Of a DNA stretch of 61,330 nucleotides, positions 25,072 through 32,155 are shown piece after piece. The notes under the pieces are model-generated. The model saw only the letters and a list, made by a program, of their open reading frames with translations. It made no database searches and had not been told where the DNA came from. Numbering within the stretch: the first letter of the stretch is position 1; each line of letters begins with the position of its first letter. A program made the position numbers and the translations under genes. This stretch comes from Streptomyces camponoticapitis (GTDB lineage: Bacteria; Actinomycetota; Actinomycetes; Streptomycetales; Streptomycetaceae): NCBI RefSeq assembly GCF_014646115.1, contig NZ_BMMV01000036.1, positions 1 to 61,330 of the forward strand, given 5' to 3'.

Positions 25072-25492
25072 CCCACCCCGGCCCGTGCGCCCAGTCTGTA
25101 CGGGCCCGCCCAGGGCGTCCGTCCGGGCCTTCGGCTGCACGGCCCGAGCTCCTTCACCCCCTCGGGCAGCCCGCCGGCGAACTCCCCGCCTCGTCGATGT
25201 TCAGAACGCGGGAGAGAGCGCCATGCGGGGACGATGTCGCCCTGTGCGTCCCGCGACAGCACCCTTCTGCGCAGGAGTGGTGGAGGTGCGGTAGTGATCT
25301 CCCTCGGCGCCCAGTGTGTGATCCGGGTCGATCGGCACATCACTGCTCCAGCTCCGTCCGCGCCGGCTTGCCTGGTTGAGGTACCTTGCGCGGATGCGGG
25401 AGGCATGGATGCACGGCGCGGCCATCCCGCGTCACCGCTTTCCGCCTCCTCCGCATGCGCCTGGCGGCGCAGCGGCTGCGGCAGTCAGGGGG
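25072..25492. other. Intergenic stretch, no gene seen
   Basis: The overlapping frames here are arginine-, serine- and proline-rich and contradict one another. No motif, RNA gene or repeat was recognised. Confidence 0.35.
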
Positions 25493-25735
25493 TCACCCTG
25501 ACGCCGGGCGGCGCGACTTCGCCGCTCGGCCTCCGGCCCCGAGCAGGCTCGTCGCCGAGAACTCCCCGCGAGTCAGTTCCGGGCGCGCGACCCTGGAAAG
25601 GAGGGTCGGAAGGCCGGCCCGCACCGCCTGCACGTCCCGAAGCCAGGCAGGCACGTACACGGTGGACGCCCGGCGCTCGATCGCGTCCACCAGACGGCCG
25701 GCCACATGTTCGGCGGGGTTCGACGTTGCGGGCGG
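25493..25735 (-). pseudogene. SDR-family dehydrogenase, C-terminal fragment
   Basis: The frame reads EHVAGRLVDAIERRASTVYV then PAWLRDVQAVRAGLPTLLSR and VARPELTRGEFSATSLLGAG. This is the tail of a group of actinomycete short-chain dehydrogenases in which a 'V-A-x-x-[IL]-V-x-A-I' helix precedes a membrane-proximal segment. The nucleotide-binding and catalytic parts are gone. Confidence 0.5.
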
Positions 25736-26006
25736 GCGCGGTACGTCCGTGGGGTTCGGGCGCGCTCCCGCGCGGCGAAGCGCGGTCGGCCGTCACGATC
25801 TGGGCGTGTCCGGGACGCGCCCCGCGACCTCGCAGTTAGGGCCGTCCAGCAGCTTGGTCTGCGGATCGGTTCATTGGCCCGGTCGAACTTGGCATCGGAT
25901 GGGTCAGGCCGATGGCGGGAGGCGTCACGCCTGTCGAAGCTGGTTCTGTTGTATTGAGTCGCGACGAAGCGCTTGTCGCGTGCCCGCCCTATGGAGCTGA
26001 TGAAGA

Positions 26007-26996
26007 ATGGTGGACAACGTCCCTGACAGCGGTCCCCAACGTGGCGACGGGCGGGGGGAGCAGGGCGGCGGGGGCCCACATCCGGTCAAGGGGCCGACGG
26101 ACTTGCCGAAGGAGTCGTGGCGTGGGGTTCTGAAACGTACGGTGCGGGAATTCAGGGAAGACAACCTGACGGACTGGGCCGCCGCCCTGACGTACTACGG
26201 GGTACTGTCCATCTTCCCGGCGTTGCTGGCCCTGGTGTCGATTCTCGGGCTGCTGGGCACTTCCAGCATCCAGCCGCTGATCGACAATGTGGGGAAGCTC
26301 GCTCCGGGGACCATCAGGACTGTGCTGAACAGCATGCTGACGCAGCTTCAGAACGGTCAGGGCAAAGCGGGGCTCGCACTTGCCATCGGAATCGTCGTTG
26401 CCCTGTGGTCCGCTTCGGGATACATCGCCGCGTTCATGCGCGCGTCCAACGCTGTCTACGACATCGGCGAGGGTCGGCCCGCGTGGAAAACCCTGCCCAC
26501 CCGGTTCGGTATCACGGTCGCGGTGATCGTTCTTCTGGCAGCCATCGCGGTGGGGGTGGTGTTCACCGGTTCATTGGCGCACGAGACCGGGCGGGTCCTG
26601 GGAGTGGGGAACACCGGCCTCACCGTGTGGACCTACGCCAAATGGCCGGTGATGATCGTGCTGTTCAGCCTGGTGATCGCCGTGCTCTATTGGTTCGCTC
26701 CGAACGTCAGACGCGGATTCCGCTGGATCAGTCTCGGCAGCATTCTCGCCGTCCTCATCTGGATTATCGCCTCTGCCGCCTTCGGCGCGTACGTGGCCAA
26801 CTTCAGCAGCTACGACCAGACCTACGGCAGTTTCGCCGCGATCATCATCTTCCTTGTCTGGCTGTGGGTTTCCAACATCGCCATCCTCCTCGGACTCGAA
26901 TTCAATGCCGAGCTGGAACGTGGCCGCGCCATCGAAGAAGGCCATCCGCCGGACGACGAGCCCTACGCCGAGCCCCGCGACACACGAAAACTGTGA
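26007..26996 (+). CDS. YihY/BrkB-family inner membrane protein
   Basis: A 329-residue protein of the YihY/virulence-factor-BrkB family. The N-terminal 45 residues are charged and cytoplasmic; the family signature LTDWAAALTYYGVLSIFPAL follows at about 50-70, then SASGYIAAFMRASNAVYDIG near 140 and six predicted membrane helices ending FAAIIIFLVWLWVSNIAILL. The acidic C-terminus is typical. The molecular function is not established; the family was once wrongly called ribonuclease BN. The gene stands alone between remnants. Confidence 0.9.
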   Translation: MVDNVPDSGPQRGDGRGEQGGGGPHPVKGPTDLPKESWRGVLKRTVREFREDNLTDWAAALTYYGVLSIFPALLALVSILGLLGTSSIQPLIDNVGKLAPGTIRTVLNSMLTQLQNGQGKAGLALAIGIVVALWSASGYIAAFMRASNAVYDIGEGRPAWKTLPTRFGITVAVIVLLAAIAVGVVFTGSLAHETGRVLGVGNTGLTVWTYAKWPVMIVLFSLVIAVLYWFAPNVRRGFRWISLGSILAVLIWIIASAAFGAYVANFSSYDQTYGSFAAIIIFLVWLWVSNIAILLGLEFNAELERGRAIEEGHPPDDEPYAEPRDTRKL

Positions 26997-27147
26997 CCGG
27001 TACCAACCACCCGACGCCCAACGGTTAGCCGAACCCGGCCTCCGCGGAGTGTTCGCGTGCGTATTGCGCTGGTGGCAGAGCCGCCGCGGTGGTGGTCGTC
27101 ACTACCAGGCTCATCTGCATCACCGCCGCCAGGTCCGACCAGCCGGC

Positions 27148-27520
27148 GAGTACCGCGACACGACCCCGCAGGAGTGGAGCGAGTTCGAGGAGCACTTCGA
27201 CCGCCGGAAGGTCGAGCTCGGGACCTGCGGGCGCCCCTACGGGACACCCTGCCAGCACGAACACGCTTGCGTCCGCTGCCCGATGCTCCACGTCAACCCC
27301 AAGATGCTGCCCCGCCTCATCGAGCTGGAAGAGGACTTGCTCGGCCGACGAGCGCGGGCTGAGTCCGAAGGCTGGATCGGTGAGATCGAAGGCATTGACC
27401 TCACCCTCACCTTCCTCCGCACCAAACGCGAGGAATCCCAACGCCGAGCCCAGCGACCCGCGGTTGACCTCGGCATCCCCAAGACCCGCACATCCCCCAG
27501 ACCACGGGAGGTCCATTGAC
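27148..27520 (+). pseudogene. Tyrosine integrase of a mobile element, C-terminal zinc-binding fragment
   Basis: The frame reads TPQEWSEFEEHFDRRKVELG, TCGRPYGTPCQHEHACVRCP and NPKMLPRLIELEEDLLGRRA, ending TGA 27520. This is the extra C-terminal region found on a group of large actinomycete integrases, with a CGRPYGTPC...HACVRC zinc-binding cluster followed by a helical tail. The catalytic domain is missing. Its stop codon lies inside the left copy of the 64-bp repeat. A related C-terminal piece occurs at 60045-60337. Confidence 0.6.
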
Positions 27521-27571
27521 AAGCTACATACCCAATCCTCACCTAATCGGGTGATGTGCAGAGCGGCACCG
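27508..27571. repeat. Left copy of an imperfect 64-bp direct repeat
   Basis: It is aligned with 31473-31535 at about 70% identity. Shared blocks are GAGG-CCATTGAC-AGC-ACATA-CC at the left and GTGCAGAG--GCACCG at the right. Between the blocks each copy carries a short inverted repeat with different bases: here TCACC...GGTGA, in the right copy TTCAC...GTGAA. Both copies are followed by reading frames that resemble parts of a PAPS-reductase-like protein. Confidence 0.5.
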
Positions 27572-27680
27572 CGACCCTGAAGCGTGACAAGATCGCCCCG
27601 CTGCTCAAACAGATCATCGACGCCCCCGGCCTGGACGAGCAGGTCCTGATCCTCTCCGCCCATGGAATCCGGTCCGCCGG
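27556..27680 (+). pseudogene. PAPS-reductase-like protein, N-proximal fragment
   Basis: From GTG 27556 the frame reads VQSGTATLKRDKIAPLLKQI then DEQVLILSAHGIRSA, similar to the first Rossmann-like strand region of phage/plasmid phosphoadenosine-phosphosulfate-reductase-like proteins. It then breaks off into the upstream region of the RHIM-like trio. The C-terminal part of such a protein is found at 31520-32155. Confidence 0.35.
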
Positions 27681-27724
27681 ATCCTCCAATCCACGGACAC
27701 TCGTGGGAGGAACGGCTGCCGTTC

Positions 27725-27739
27725 TACGATCGGATCGTG
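27725..27739 (+). promoter_or_regulatory. Leaderless -10 element and palindrome at RHIM-like gene 1
   Basis: TACGAT (27725-27730) lies six bases before GTG 27737, the distance expected for a -10 box of a leaderless mRNA. The block ACGATCGGATCGT is a perfect dyad with a 3-base centre. The same arrangement, TACGATCGGCTCGTG, occurs at gene 3 (29272-29286). No Shine-Dalgarno sequence precedes either GTG. Confidence 0.5.
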
Positions 27740-28633
27740 AACACGGAACGGGCTTCTGCCCTGCTGCTCGTAGCGATGTACCAGCGACTCGACGGTGTTG
27801 CAGGCACCGAGGTTGAGGTGAACAAGCTGCCCGGTTGGGAGGACTTGGGAGACGAACGGCTGCTGACGTTGACGGCCCACCTCGAGCGGGCAGGCATGGC
27901 TGTTTCGGGGCTCGCGGCGTCAGGGATGTCGTGGTGCCTCTCCCCCGCTGGCGTGCTGAGGGCAGAGAACCTGCTTGAGCAGCGGAATCGTCCGGTTATC
28001 CGGTACGACACGGCGCTCAACGGGCTCATCACGGCGGCAACGGACAAGTTCCCGAAGCACAGGCTCAAGGTTCAGGACTTCCTGTCGTCTGAGCACGCGC
28101 AGATCCTCGATGACGTGTTGACGCTCGACGAGATTTTCAGCGCGATCGACTACCTCGAGACTGAACAGTTCGTCACAGTTGAACGTGACGCCAGCCGTCC
28201 AACGGCGATCACGCTTACTCCCCGCGGCCGGAAATGTGGATGGAATACCAAGGTAGACGTTCAGGGCTTCTTGGCTGGTCAGCACCCTGTGGGCATTCAG
28301 AATTCCTGGTCCGTCGAGGTCTACGGTGGCGCCAATCAGATTGGCCCGGGCAACGTCCAGACCAACAACTTCGGCCTCAACGCTGAGCAGGTCATGAAGC
28401 TTGTGCGCGAGGTCAAGGGGTTGGTTCCTTCCATGGACGTGCCGGATCCTGTCCGCGAGCGGATCACCGAAGATGTCGAAGCCCTTGAGCGTGAGGCAGA
28501 GCGCGAAGAGCCCCAGCCTGCCAGGATGCGCCGGCTCCTCGAAGCACTCCGAGAGAACCTCGACCCCGCGAAGACGACGTCCTTCGGGGCCGCCGCGGCC
28601 GCCGCACAGAGCGTCATTTCGCTCATGATGTGA
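27737..28633 (+). CDS. Tandem winged-helix protein with RHIM-like motif (trio gene 1)
   Basis: About 298 residues. Residues 1-85 and 105-190 each end in a winged-helix wing (LSPAGVLRAENLL and TAITLTPRGRKCG), so two tandem winged-helix domains are likely. At 196-211 comes the motif YGGANQIGPGNVQTNN, matching RHIM/bacterial amyloid motifs of form Q-[IV]-G-x-x-N. A charged helical segment follows (RERITEDVEALEREAEREEP), then a small hydrophobic tail AAAAAAQSVISLMM. Genes 2 and 3 share the motif and the helical segment. GTG 27737 is chosen because it mirrors the gene 3 start; the open frame extends to ATG 27662. Domain calls are by eye. Confidence 0.7.
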   Translation: MNTERASALLLVAMYQRLDGVAGTEVEVNKLPGWEDLGDERLLTLTAHLERAGMAVSGLAASGMSWCLSPAGVLRAENLLEQRNRPVIRYDTALNGLITAATDKFPKHRLKVQDFLSSEHAQILDDVLTLDEIFSAIDYLETEQFVTVERDASRPTAITLTPRGRKCGWNTKVDVQGFLAGQHPVGIQNSWSVEVYGGANQIGPGNVQTNNFGLNAEQVMKLVREVKGLVPSMDVPDPVRERITEDVEALEREAEREEPQPARMRRLLEALRENLDPAKTTSFGAAAAAAQSVISLMM

Positions 28634-28680
28634 GTGGACCAAGATCCGAAATAACACAACGCAGCCACATGGAGGAAGCC

Positions 28681-29031
28681 TTGAGCGATCAGCAACACAA
28701 CAACACCTGGAACGTCACGGTGAACGGCGGGGCACCTCAGATGGGCACCGGCAACGTTCAGCACAACACCTTCGGCTACGACCCGCAGCAGCTGGCTGCC
28801 TTCACCCGAGAAGTCCTGGAGGCCGCTCACAGGGGAGACGTGCCGGCTGAAGTCGAGGCCGACGCAGAAGCACTCCAGGCTGAGCTTGCCACGTCTGAGC
28901 CTGACGAAGGGCGCGTGCGTCAGCTCACGCAAAGGGTCTGGGAAGGCACCGTGAAGTACGCACCGCCCGTGCTTGCGACGGGCGCCGCGCAGGCTGTGGC
29001 TGGCTTCCTCGGAATTCCTATCGGGTTCTGA
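28681..29031 (+). CDS. Short RHIM-like motif protein without winged helix (trio gene 2)
   Basis: About 116 residues from TTG 28681, which follows GGAGG by five bases; ATG 28669 in the same frame is an alternative. The protein begins almost directly with the shared motif VNGGAPQMGTGNVQHNTFG (about residues 14-32), then a helical region (QLAAFTREVLEAAHRG...EALQAELATSEPDEGRVRQL) and a glycine-rich hydrophobic C-terminus APPVLATGAAQAVAGFLGIP that could insert in a membrane. It lies 47 bases after gene 1. The layout, motif first and effector-like tail behind, suggests a small partner of the two larger proteins. Function is not established. Confidence 0.65.
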   Translation: MSDQQHNNTWNVTVNGGAPQMGTGNVQHNTFGYDPQQLAAFTREVLEAAHRGDVPAEVEADAEALQAELATSEPDEGRVRQLTQRVWEGTVKYAPPVLATGAAQAVAGFLGIPIGF

Positions 29032-29035
29032 CGTT

Positions 29036-29092
29036 CCTGCCGTGGCTCGCGCGGTACCGGCTTGGCCGACACCGTGGGCGCCCTGGTGTCCC
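29036..29092 (+). repeat. 57-bp segment repeated after trio genes 2 and 3 (copy 1)
   Basis: The sequence from CCTGCCGTGGCTCGCGCGGTA through CGACACCGTGGGCGCCCTGG closely matches 30344-30404, where it encodes the start of an HNH-like reading frame. Its presence directly after gene 2 and again 107 bp after gene 3 indicates duplication of a block containing a trio gene plus this 3' flank. Confidence 0.5.
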
Positions 29093-29271
29093 TTCGCGGC
29101 GGCGTCACCTCCGTACGCGGCGCCGCTGCCGACCATCTCCGACTGTCCCCGCCCAGCCAGCCCGGACGTTTGGCCGCTGGCGGGGCCTCGGTCCCAGGCC
29201 ATGCCGTTCTTCAGCGGCCCACTGGCCAGGCCCCATGCCTAGGAACCCATCCGGGCCGCACACCCAACACA

Positions 29272-29286
29272 TACGATCGGCTCGTG
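29272..29286 (+). promoter_or_regulatory. Leaderless -10 element and near-palindrome at RHIM-like gene 3
   Basis: TACGAT (29272-29277), six bases, then GTG 29284, exactly as at gene 1. The dyad ACGATCGGCTCGT has one mismatch relative to the perfect gene 1 copy. The shared sequence could be an operator for the winged-helix part of the encoded proteins. Confidence 0.45.
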
Positions 29287-30237
29287 ACGTTTGAGACCGA
29301 AGCAGACCTGCTCCTGCTCTGGCTACGTGAAAAGACAGCAGGCATGGACAACCGCATTTCTGTCGACCCTCACAGATCGTGCGACTGGTCCGAGGTCGCG
29401 AAGGGGGAAGTGTTCAGACTGGTCGCGTGGCTTGCCGAGCGCGGCCTCGTCAACCACGACGGACAGCACCACGGACAGCGAAACGCCGGGTGCAACAGCT
29501 TCACGACCAGGTGCACTTTGACCCCCAAAGGCGTCCACGAGGCGGAGCGTCTCCTCCAGCTACGAGGCAACAAGCTGCACCGGTTCGACACCGCAGCGAA
29601 CGGTCTCATTGTCGCTGCAATGGACGATGTCCCTGGCTACCACGTTGTGGTGCAGGACTTCGCTGCATCCGACCGTGCTGTCTTCCTCGGCCAGCGAATC
29701 GACGCGGAAACGATCGCGAAGGCCGCGGCCTTCCTGGTGGACAGCAAGCTGGCCACCGTGTACTCCCGATCGGTCGCCATTCGTCCCCGAGAGGCTTTCG
29801 ACCCGTCGTACGCACTCGCCCTGACCCCGCTTGGTATCCACTGCGGGGACCAACACGTCAACGTGAGGAAATTCGTGACCACCCAGAGAGACGCCCGCCC
29901 GGTCACCCACAACATCTACGGCGGCAACAACCAGATCGGGGACCACAACACCCAGACCAACAACATCGGGTTCCCCCCAGACGACCTCGCCCAGTTCGCC
30001 CAGCAGGTCCTCGCCGCCGCCGTCACCATGGACGTCCCTGAGCCGATCCGTGAGCGGATCACGGAGGACGCTGAGGCGCTGCAGCGCGAAGCGGAGAGGG
30101 AGGAGCCGCAACCCAGCCGCATGCGACGAACCCTCGAGGGCATGAGGGAGAGCCTGCTCCAGGCGGGCCAGGATCAAGCCGCGCAGAAGCTCATCGAGAT
30201 GACCGGAAGCTTCCTCATGACGGCCAGCGGCAGCTGA
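29284..30237 (+). CDS. Winged-helix protein with RHIM-like motif (trio gene 3)
   Basis: About 317 residues from GTG 29284. The N-terminal part has LLLWLREKTAGMDNRISVDP and a wing ending TLTPKGVHEAERLL; a second winged-helix-like region ends ALALTPLGIHCGD. Near residue 219 lies the motif YGGNNQIGDHNTQTNNIG, followed by EPIRERITEDAEALQREAER, nearly identical to gene 1 at the same place, and a moderately hydrophobic end MTGSFLMTASGS. It is a diverged paralogue of gene 1 and lies 250 bp after gene 2. The likely role is a sensor or regulator that oligomerises through the motif; this is inference. Confidence 0.7.
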   Translation: MTFETEADLLLLWLREKTAGMDNRISVDPHRSCDWSEVAKGEVFRLVAWLAERGLVNHDGQHHGQRNAGCNSFTTRCTLTPKGVHEAERLLQLRGNKLHRFDTAANGLIVAAMDDVPGYHVVVQDFAASDRAVFLGQRIDAETIAKAAAFLVDSKLATVYSRSVAIRPREAFDPSYALALTPLGIHCGDQHVNVRKFVTTQRDARPVTHNIYGGNNQIGDHNTQTNNIGFPPDDLAQFAQQVLAAAVTMDVPEPIRERITEDAEALQREAEREEPQPSRMRRTLEGMRESLLQAGQDQAAQKLIEMTGSFLMTASGS

Positions 30238-30343
30238 CCAGCAGCACGCGACGCGAGCGCGCCCAGTCGTTCATGGTCCCGTCTTCGCCCGCGCCTTCCT
30301 CGTGGTCGTGCCGTACGGCCAGGCGCGCGGGCAGGACGGAGAT

Positions 30344-30404
30344 CCTGCCGTGGCCCGGCGGCCGTACCGGCCGACCGACACCGTGCGCGCTCTGGTGCAC
30401 TCCC
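30344..30404 (+). repeat. 57-bp segment repeated after trio genes 2 and 3 (copy 2)
   Basis: CCTGCCGTGGCCCGGCGGCCGTACC and onward corresponds to 29036-29092 with scattered substitutions and a few inserted bases. In this copy the segment is the start of an open frame with a histidine/cysteine motif. Confidence 0.45.
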
Positions 30405-30529
30405 ACGATGGAGGCTCCTGCCTGTGCTGCGCCACGGCCGCCGACCTGACGACCCACCACCGGGTGAACCGCGGGATGGGCGGCGCCGAGGAGGACGGCG
30501 AGCTCGCGCGCGCCGAACTGGCCGCCTGA
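30350..30529 (+). CDS. Short HNH-endonuclease-like protein
   Basis: A 59-residue frame from GTG 30350, with GGAG eight bases upstream. It reads DTVRALVHSHDGGSCLCCAT then AADLTTHHRVNRGMGG: a CxxC pair followed by the HH-R...G-M-G-G pattern of HNH nucleases, in which the first His is catalytic. HNH domains normally have a second Cys pair and a longer tail, which are missing, so it is either a truncated gene or an HNH relic. It follows trio gene 3 by 112 bp on the same strand. Confidence 0.4.
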   Translation: MARRPYRPTDTVRALVHSHDGGSCLCCATAADLTTHHRVNRGMGGAEEDGELARAELAA

Positions 30530-30561
30530 GTCCAGGACCAATGCCTGGAAGCGACCAGCCG

Positions 30562-31380
30562 TCACCGAAGGATGACGTTCACGCCCCGTTCCTCGAAGAT
30601 CTCCAGGAGGAGGTCGAACAGCACAAGCTCACGGTCACCGGCGGGCACGCGCTCTACCAACCGTTCCCGAGCCTCGGCCGAGGAATCCCAGTGCAAGGTG
30701 AATGGAGCAGTGGCGCCCCACCCGCCGCGCAGGCAGTCGTCTAGAGCGTCAAGGTTCCAGCCGAAGTATCCGCCGGGTCCGTTGATGGCCTCACCGATTG
30801 CACAGTAGAAGCTGTCTTCGTCGACCATGTGCTGGCCGTCCAGGGCGAACACCTGGCCTGCAGGCTCATCGTGCTTCCCCTGGCGTTGGTATGCCCGGGA
30901 CCACAGGGCTACCGACAGCCACGCGTGTCGATCCTCGGGTGCGAGTTCGTGCCACATGCCGGTGCGGTTCAGTTGACCCGTGCGGACCAGGTCCCACGCT
31001 CGTTCTGCTCCGGGCAGGGCGTTCTCGCACCACAGCGTCACTGTGACGTCGACGAGGCCGGTTCCAAGGGCGGAAGGTTTGGCGTCGACGATGTTGACCT
31101 CGTTGACGAAGTAGGACCCCATGGTGGCACCGTTACCGTCGAGAAGGGCGAGCCATGCGTTCCCCGCCATGGCGCGACGACTACCGACATGATCGAGGCT
31201 CTTCAGTAGGCCACCCTGCGGAAAACAACCTTCCAGGTGCACTCGGCGTGCGCCCTCCTCATCCGGCAGAGGCGTGAAGAGCCCCTCGGCCTCGTGAGCA
31301 AGGCCCCAGAAGTCACTGTCGTCCTCGTCCGAGGTCAGCGCGTACTTCTGCCCCTCGCTGGCCCGCCCTGATGTTCGCAT
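30562..31380 (-). CDS. Barstar-family protein with N-terminal extension
   Basis: A 272-residue protein. The C-terminal ~90 residues are barstar-like (barnase inhibitor): VFALDGQHMVDEDSFYCAIG then GPGGYFGWNLDALDDCLRGG and an acidic loop, the segment that plugs the RNase active site in barstar. The N-terminal 170 residues form a separate unknown domain with FVNEVNIVDAKPSALGTGLV and TVTLWCENALPGAERAWDL. The ATG at 31380 is chosen; upstream codons overlap the PAPS-reductase-like frame. No barnase-like RNase gene is seen nearby. It converges on the RHIM-like trio and may be an immunity protein or a relic of a polymorphic toxin locus. Confidence 0.75.
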   Translation of the reverse strand: MRTSGRASEGQKYALTSDEDDSDFWGLAHEAEGLFTPLPDEEGARRVHLEGCFPQGGLLKSLDHVGSRRAMAGNAWLALLDGNGATMGSYFVNEVNIVDAKPSALGTGLVDVTVTLWCENALPGAERAWDLVRTGQLNRTGMWHELAPEDRHAWLSVALWSRAYQRQGKHDEPAGQVFALDGQHMVDEDSFYCAIGEAINGPGGYFGWNLDALDDCLRGGWGATAPFTLHWDSSAEARERLVERVPAGDRELVLFDLLLEIFEERGVNVILR

Positions 31381-31472
31381 CGCACCCCCAATGAGAGCGC
31401 TGATCTTACCGACGCTCGACAACTCACCGGGCAGTCGTCGGCGCTGCCCCCACTCCCATCCCATCTATCTCG

Positions 31473-31535
31473 GAGGCCCATTGACGAGCCACATAGCCCC
31501 GTTCACCCATGAGAGTGAAGTGCAGAGAAGCACCG
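31473..31535. repeat. Right copy of the imperfect 64-bp direct repeat
   Basis: Counterpart of 27508-27571. The core GAGGCCCATTGACGAGCCAC and the block GTGCAGAGAAGCACCG match the left copy with scattered substitutions. It lies between the barstar gene and the PAPS-reductase-like fragment, so the pair of repeats encloses the whole trio/HNH/barstar block of about 4 kb. Confidence 0.5.
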
Positions 31536-32155
31536 GTGAATATAAAATAAAACCAATCAAAAAGAAGGTGCGTGAACTCCTCGGCTGCCCGCACCCAATA
31601 CGTATCCCCAAGGGCGTGTTCGTCGAGCAGTGGGTCGGCATCTCCAGCGACGAGTTCCACCGCGCCAAGGACGCCGATGTGAAATACATGCGCAACCGGC
31701 ATCCACTCATTACCGATATGAACTGGTCCCGGTCCGACTGCGTCCGCTACCTCACCTCTCTCGGGCTCGCCGACACACCCAAATCGAGCTGTCTGGGGTG
31801 CCCGTTCCACGGCAACGCCCAGTGGCGGCACATCCGCGACACGAGCCCCGAAGAGTGGCAGGACGTGGTGGAGTTCGACTCCGCGATCCGCAAGGGCAAC
31901 GCCCGCGCGAACGCGGCCGGAAACCGGCTGCTCGGGCAGGCGTTCCTGCACCGCTCGCGCATCCCGCTCTCCGACGCGCCGATCGACCACGTCACGGCCT
32001 CCGAATGGGCCGCCCGCCAACAGCAGCTCGGCGACGGTGAAACACCCGACGCGGACGAGGCGGAGCACGGGGCGGCCGACGGGTGTTCCCCATGGGCCTG
32101 CCGCGGCGACACCGAACAGGGTCCGGCGCGGGACGGCTTCGGGCTGGCTTCTTGA
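31520..32155 (+). pseudogene. PAPS-reductase-like protein, C-terminal part
   Basis: The frame reads TGEYKIKPIKKKVRELLGCP, QWVGISSDEFHRAKDADVKY, LITDMNWSRSDCVRYLTSLG and KSSCLGCPFHGNAQWRHIRD. This is the C-terminal portion of the phage/plasmid family related to PAPS reductases, in which a CxxC and a preceding C-T-x-x-[YF]-K segment are conserved. The ATP-binding N-terminal half is absent or lies displaced at 27556-27680. It overlaps the start of the methyltransferase gene by 73 bases. Related proteins act in nucleic-acid sulfur chemistry or anti-phage systems; no role can be assigned here. Confidence 0.5.
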
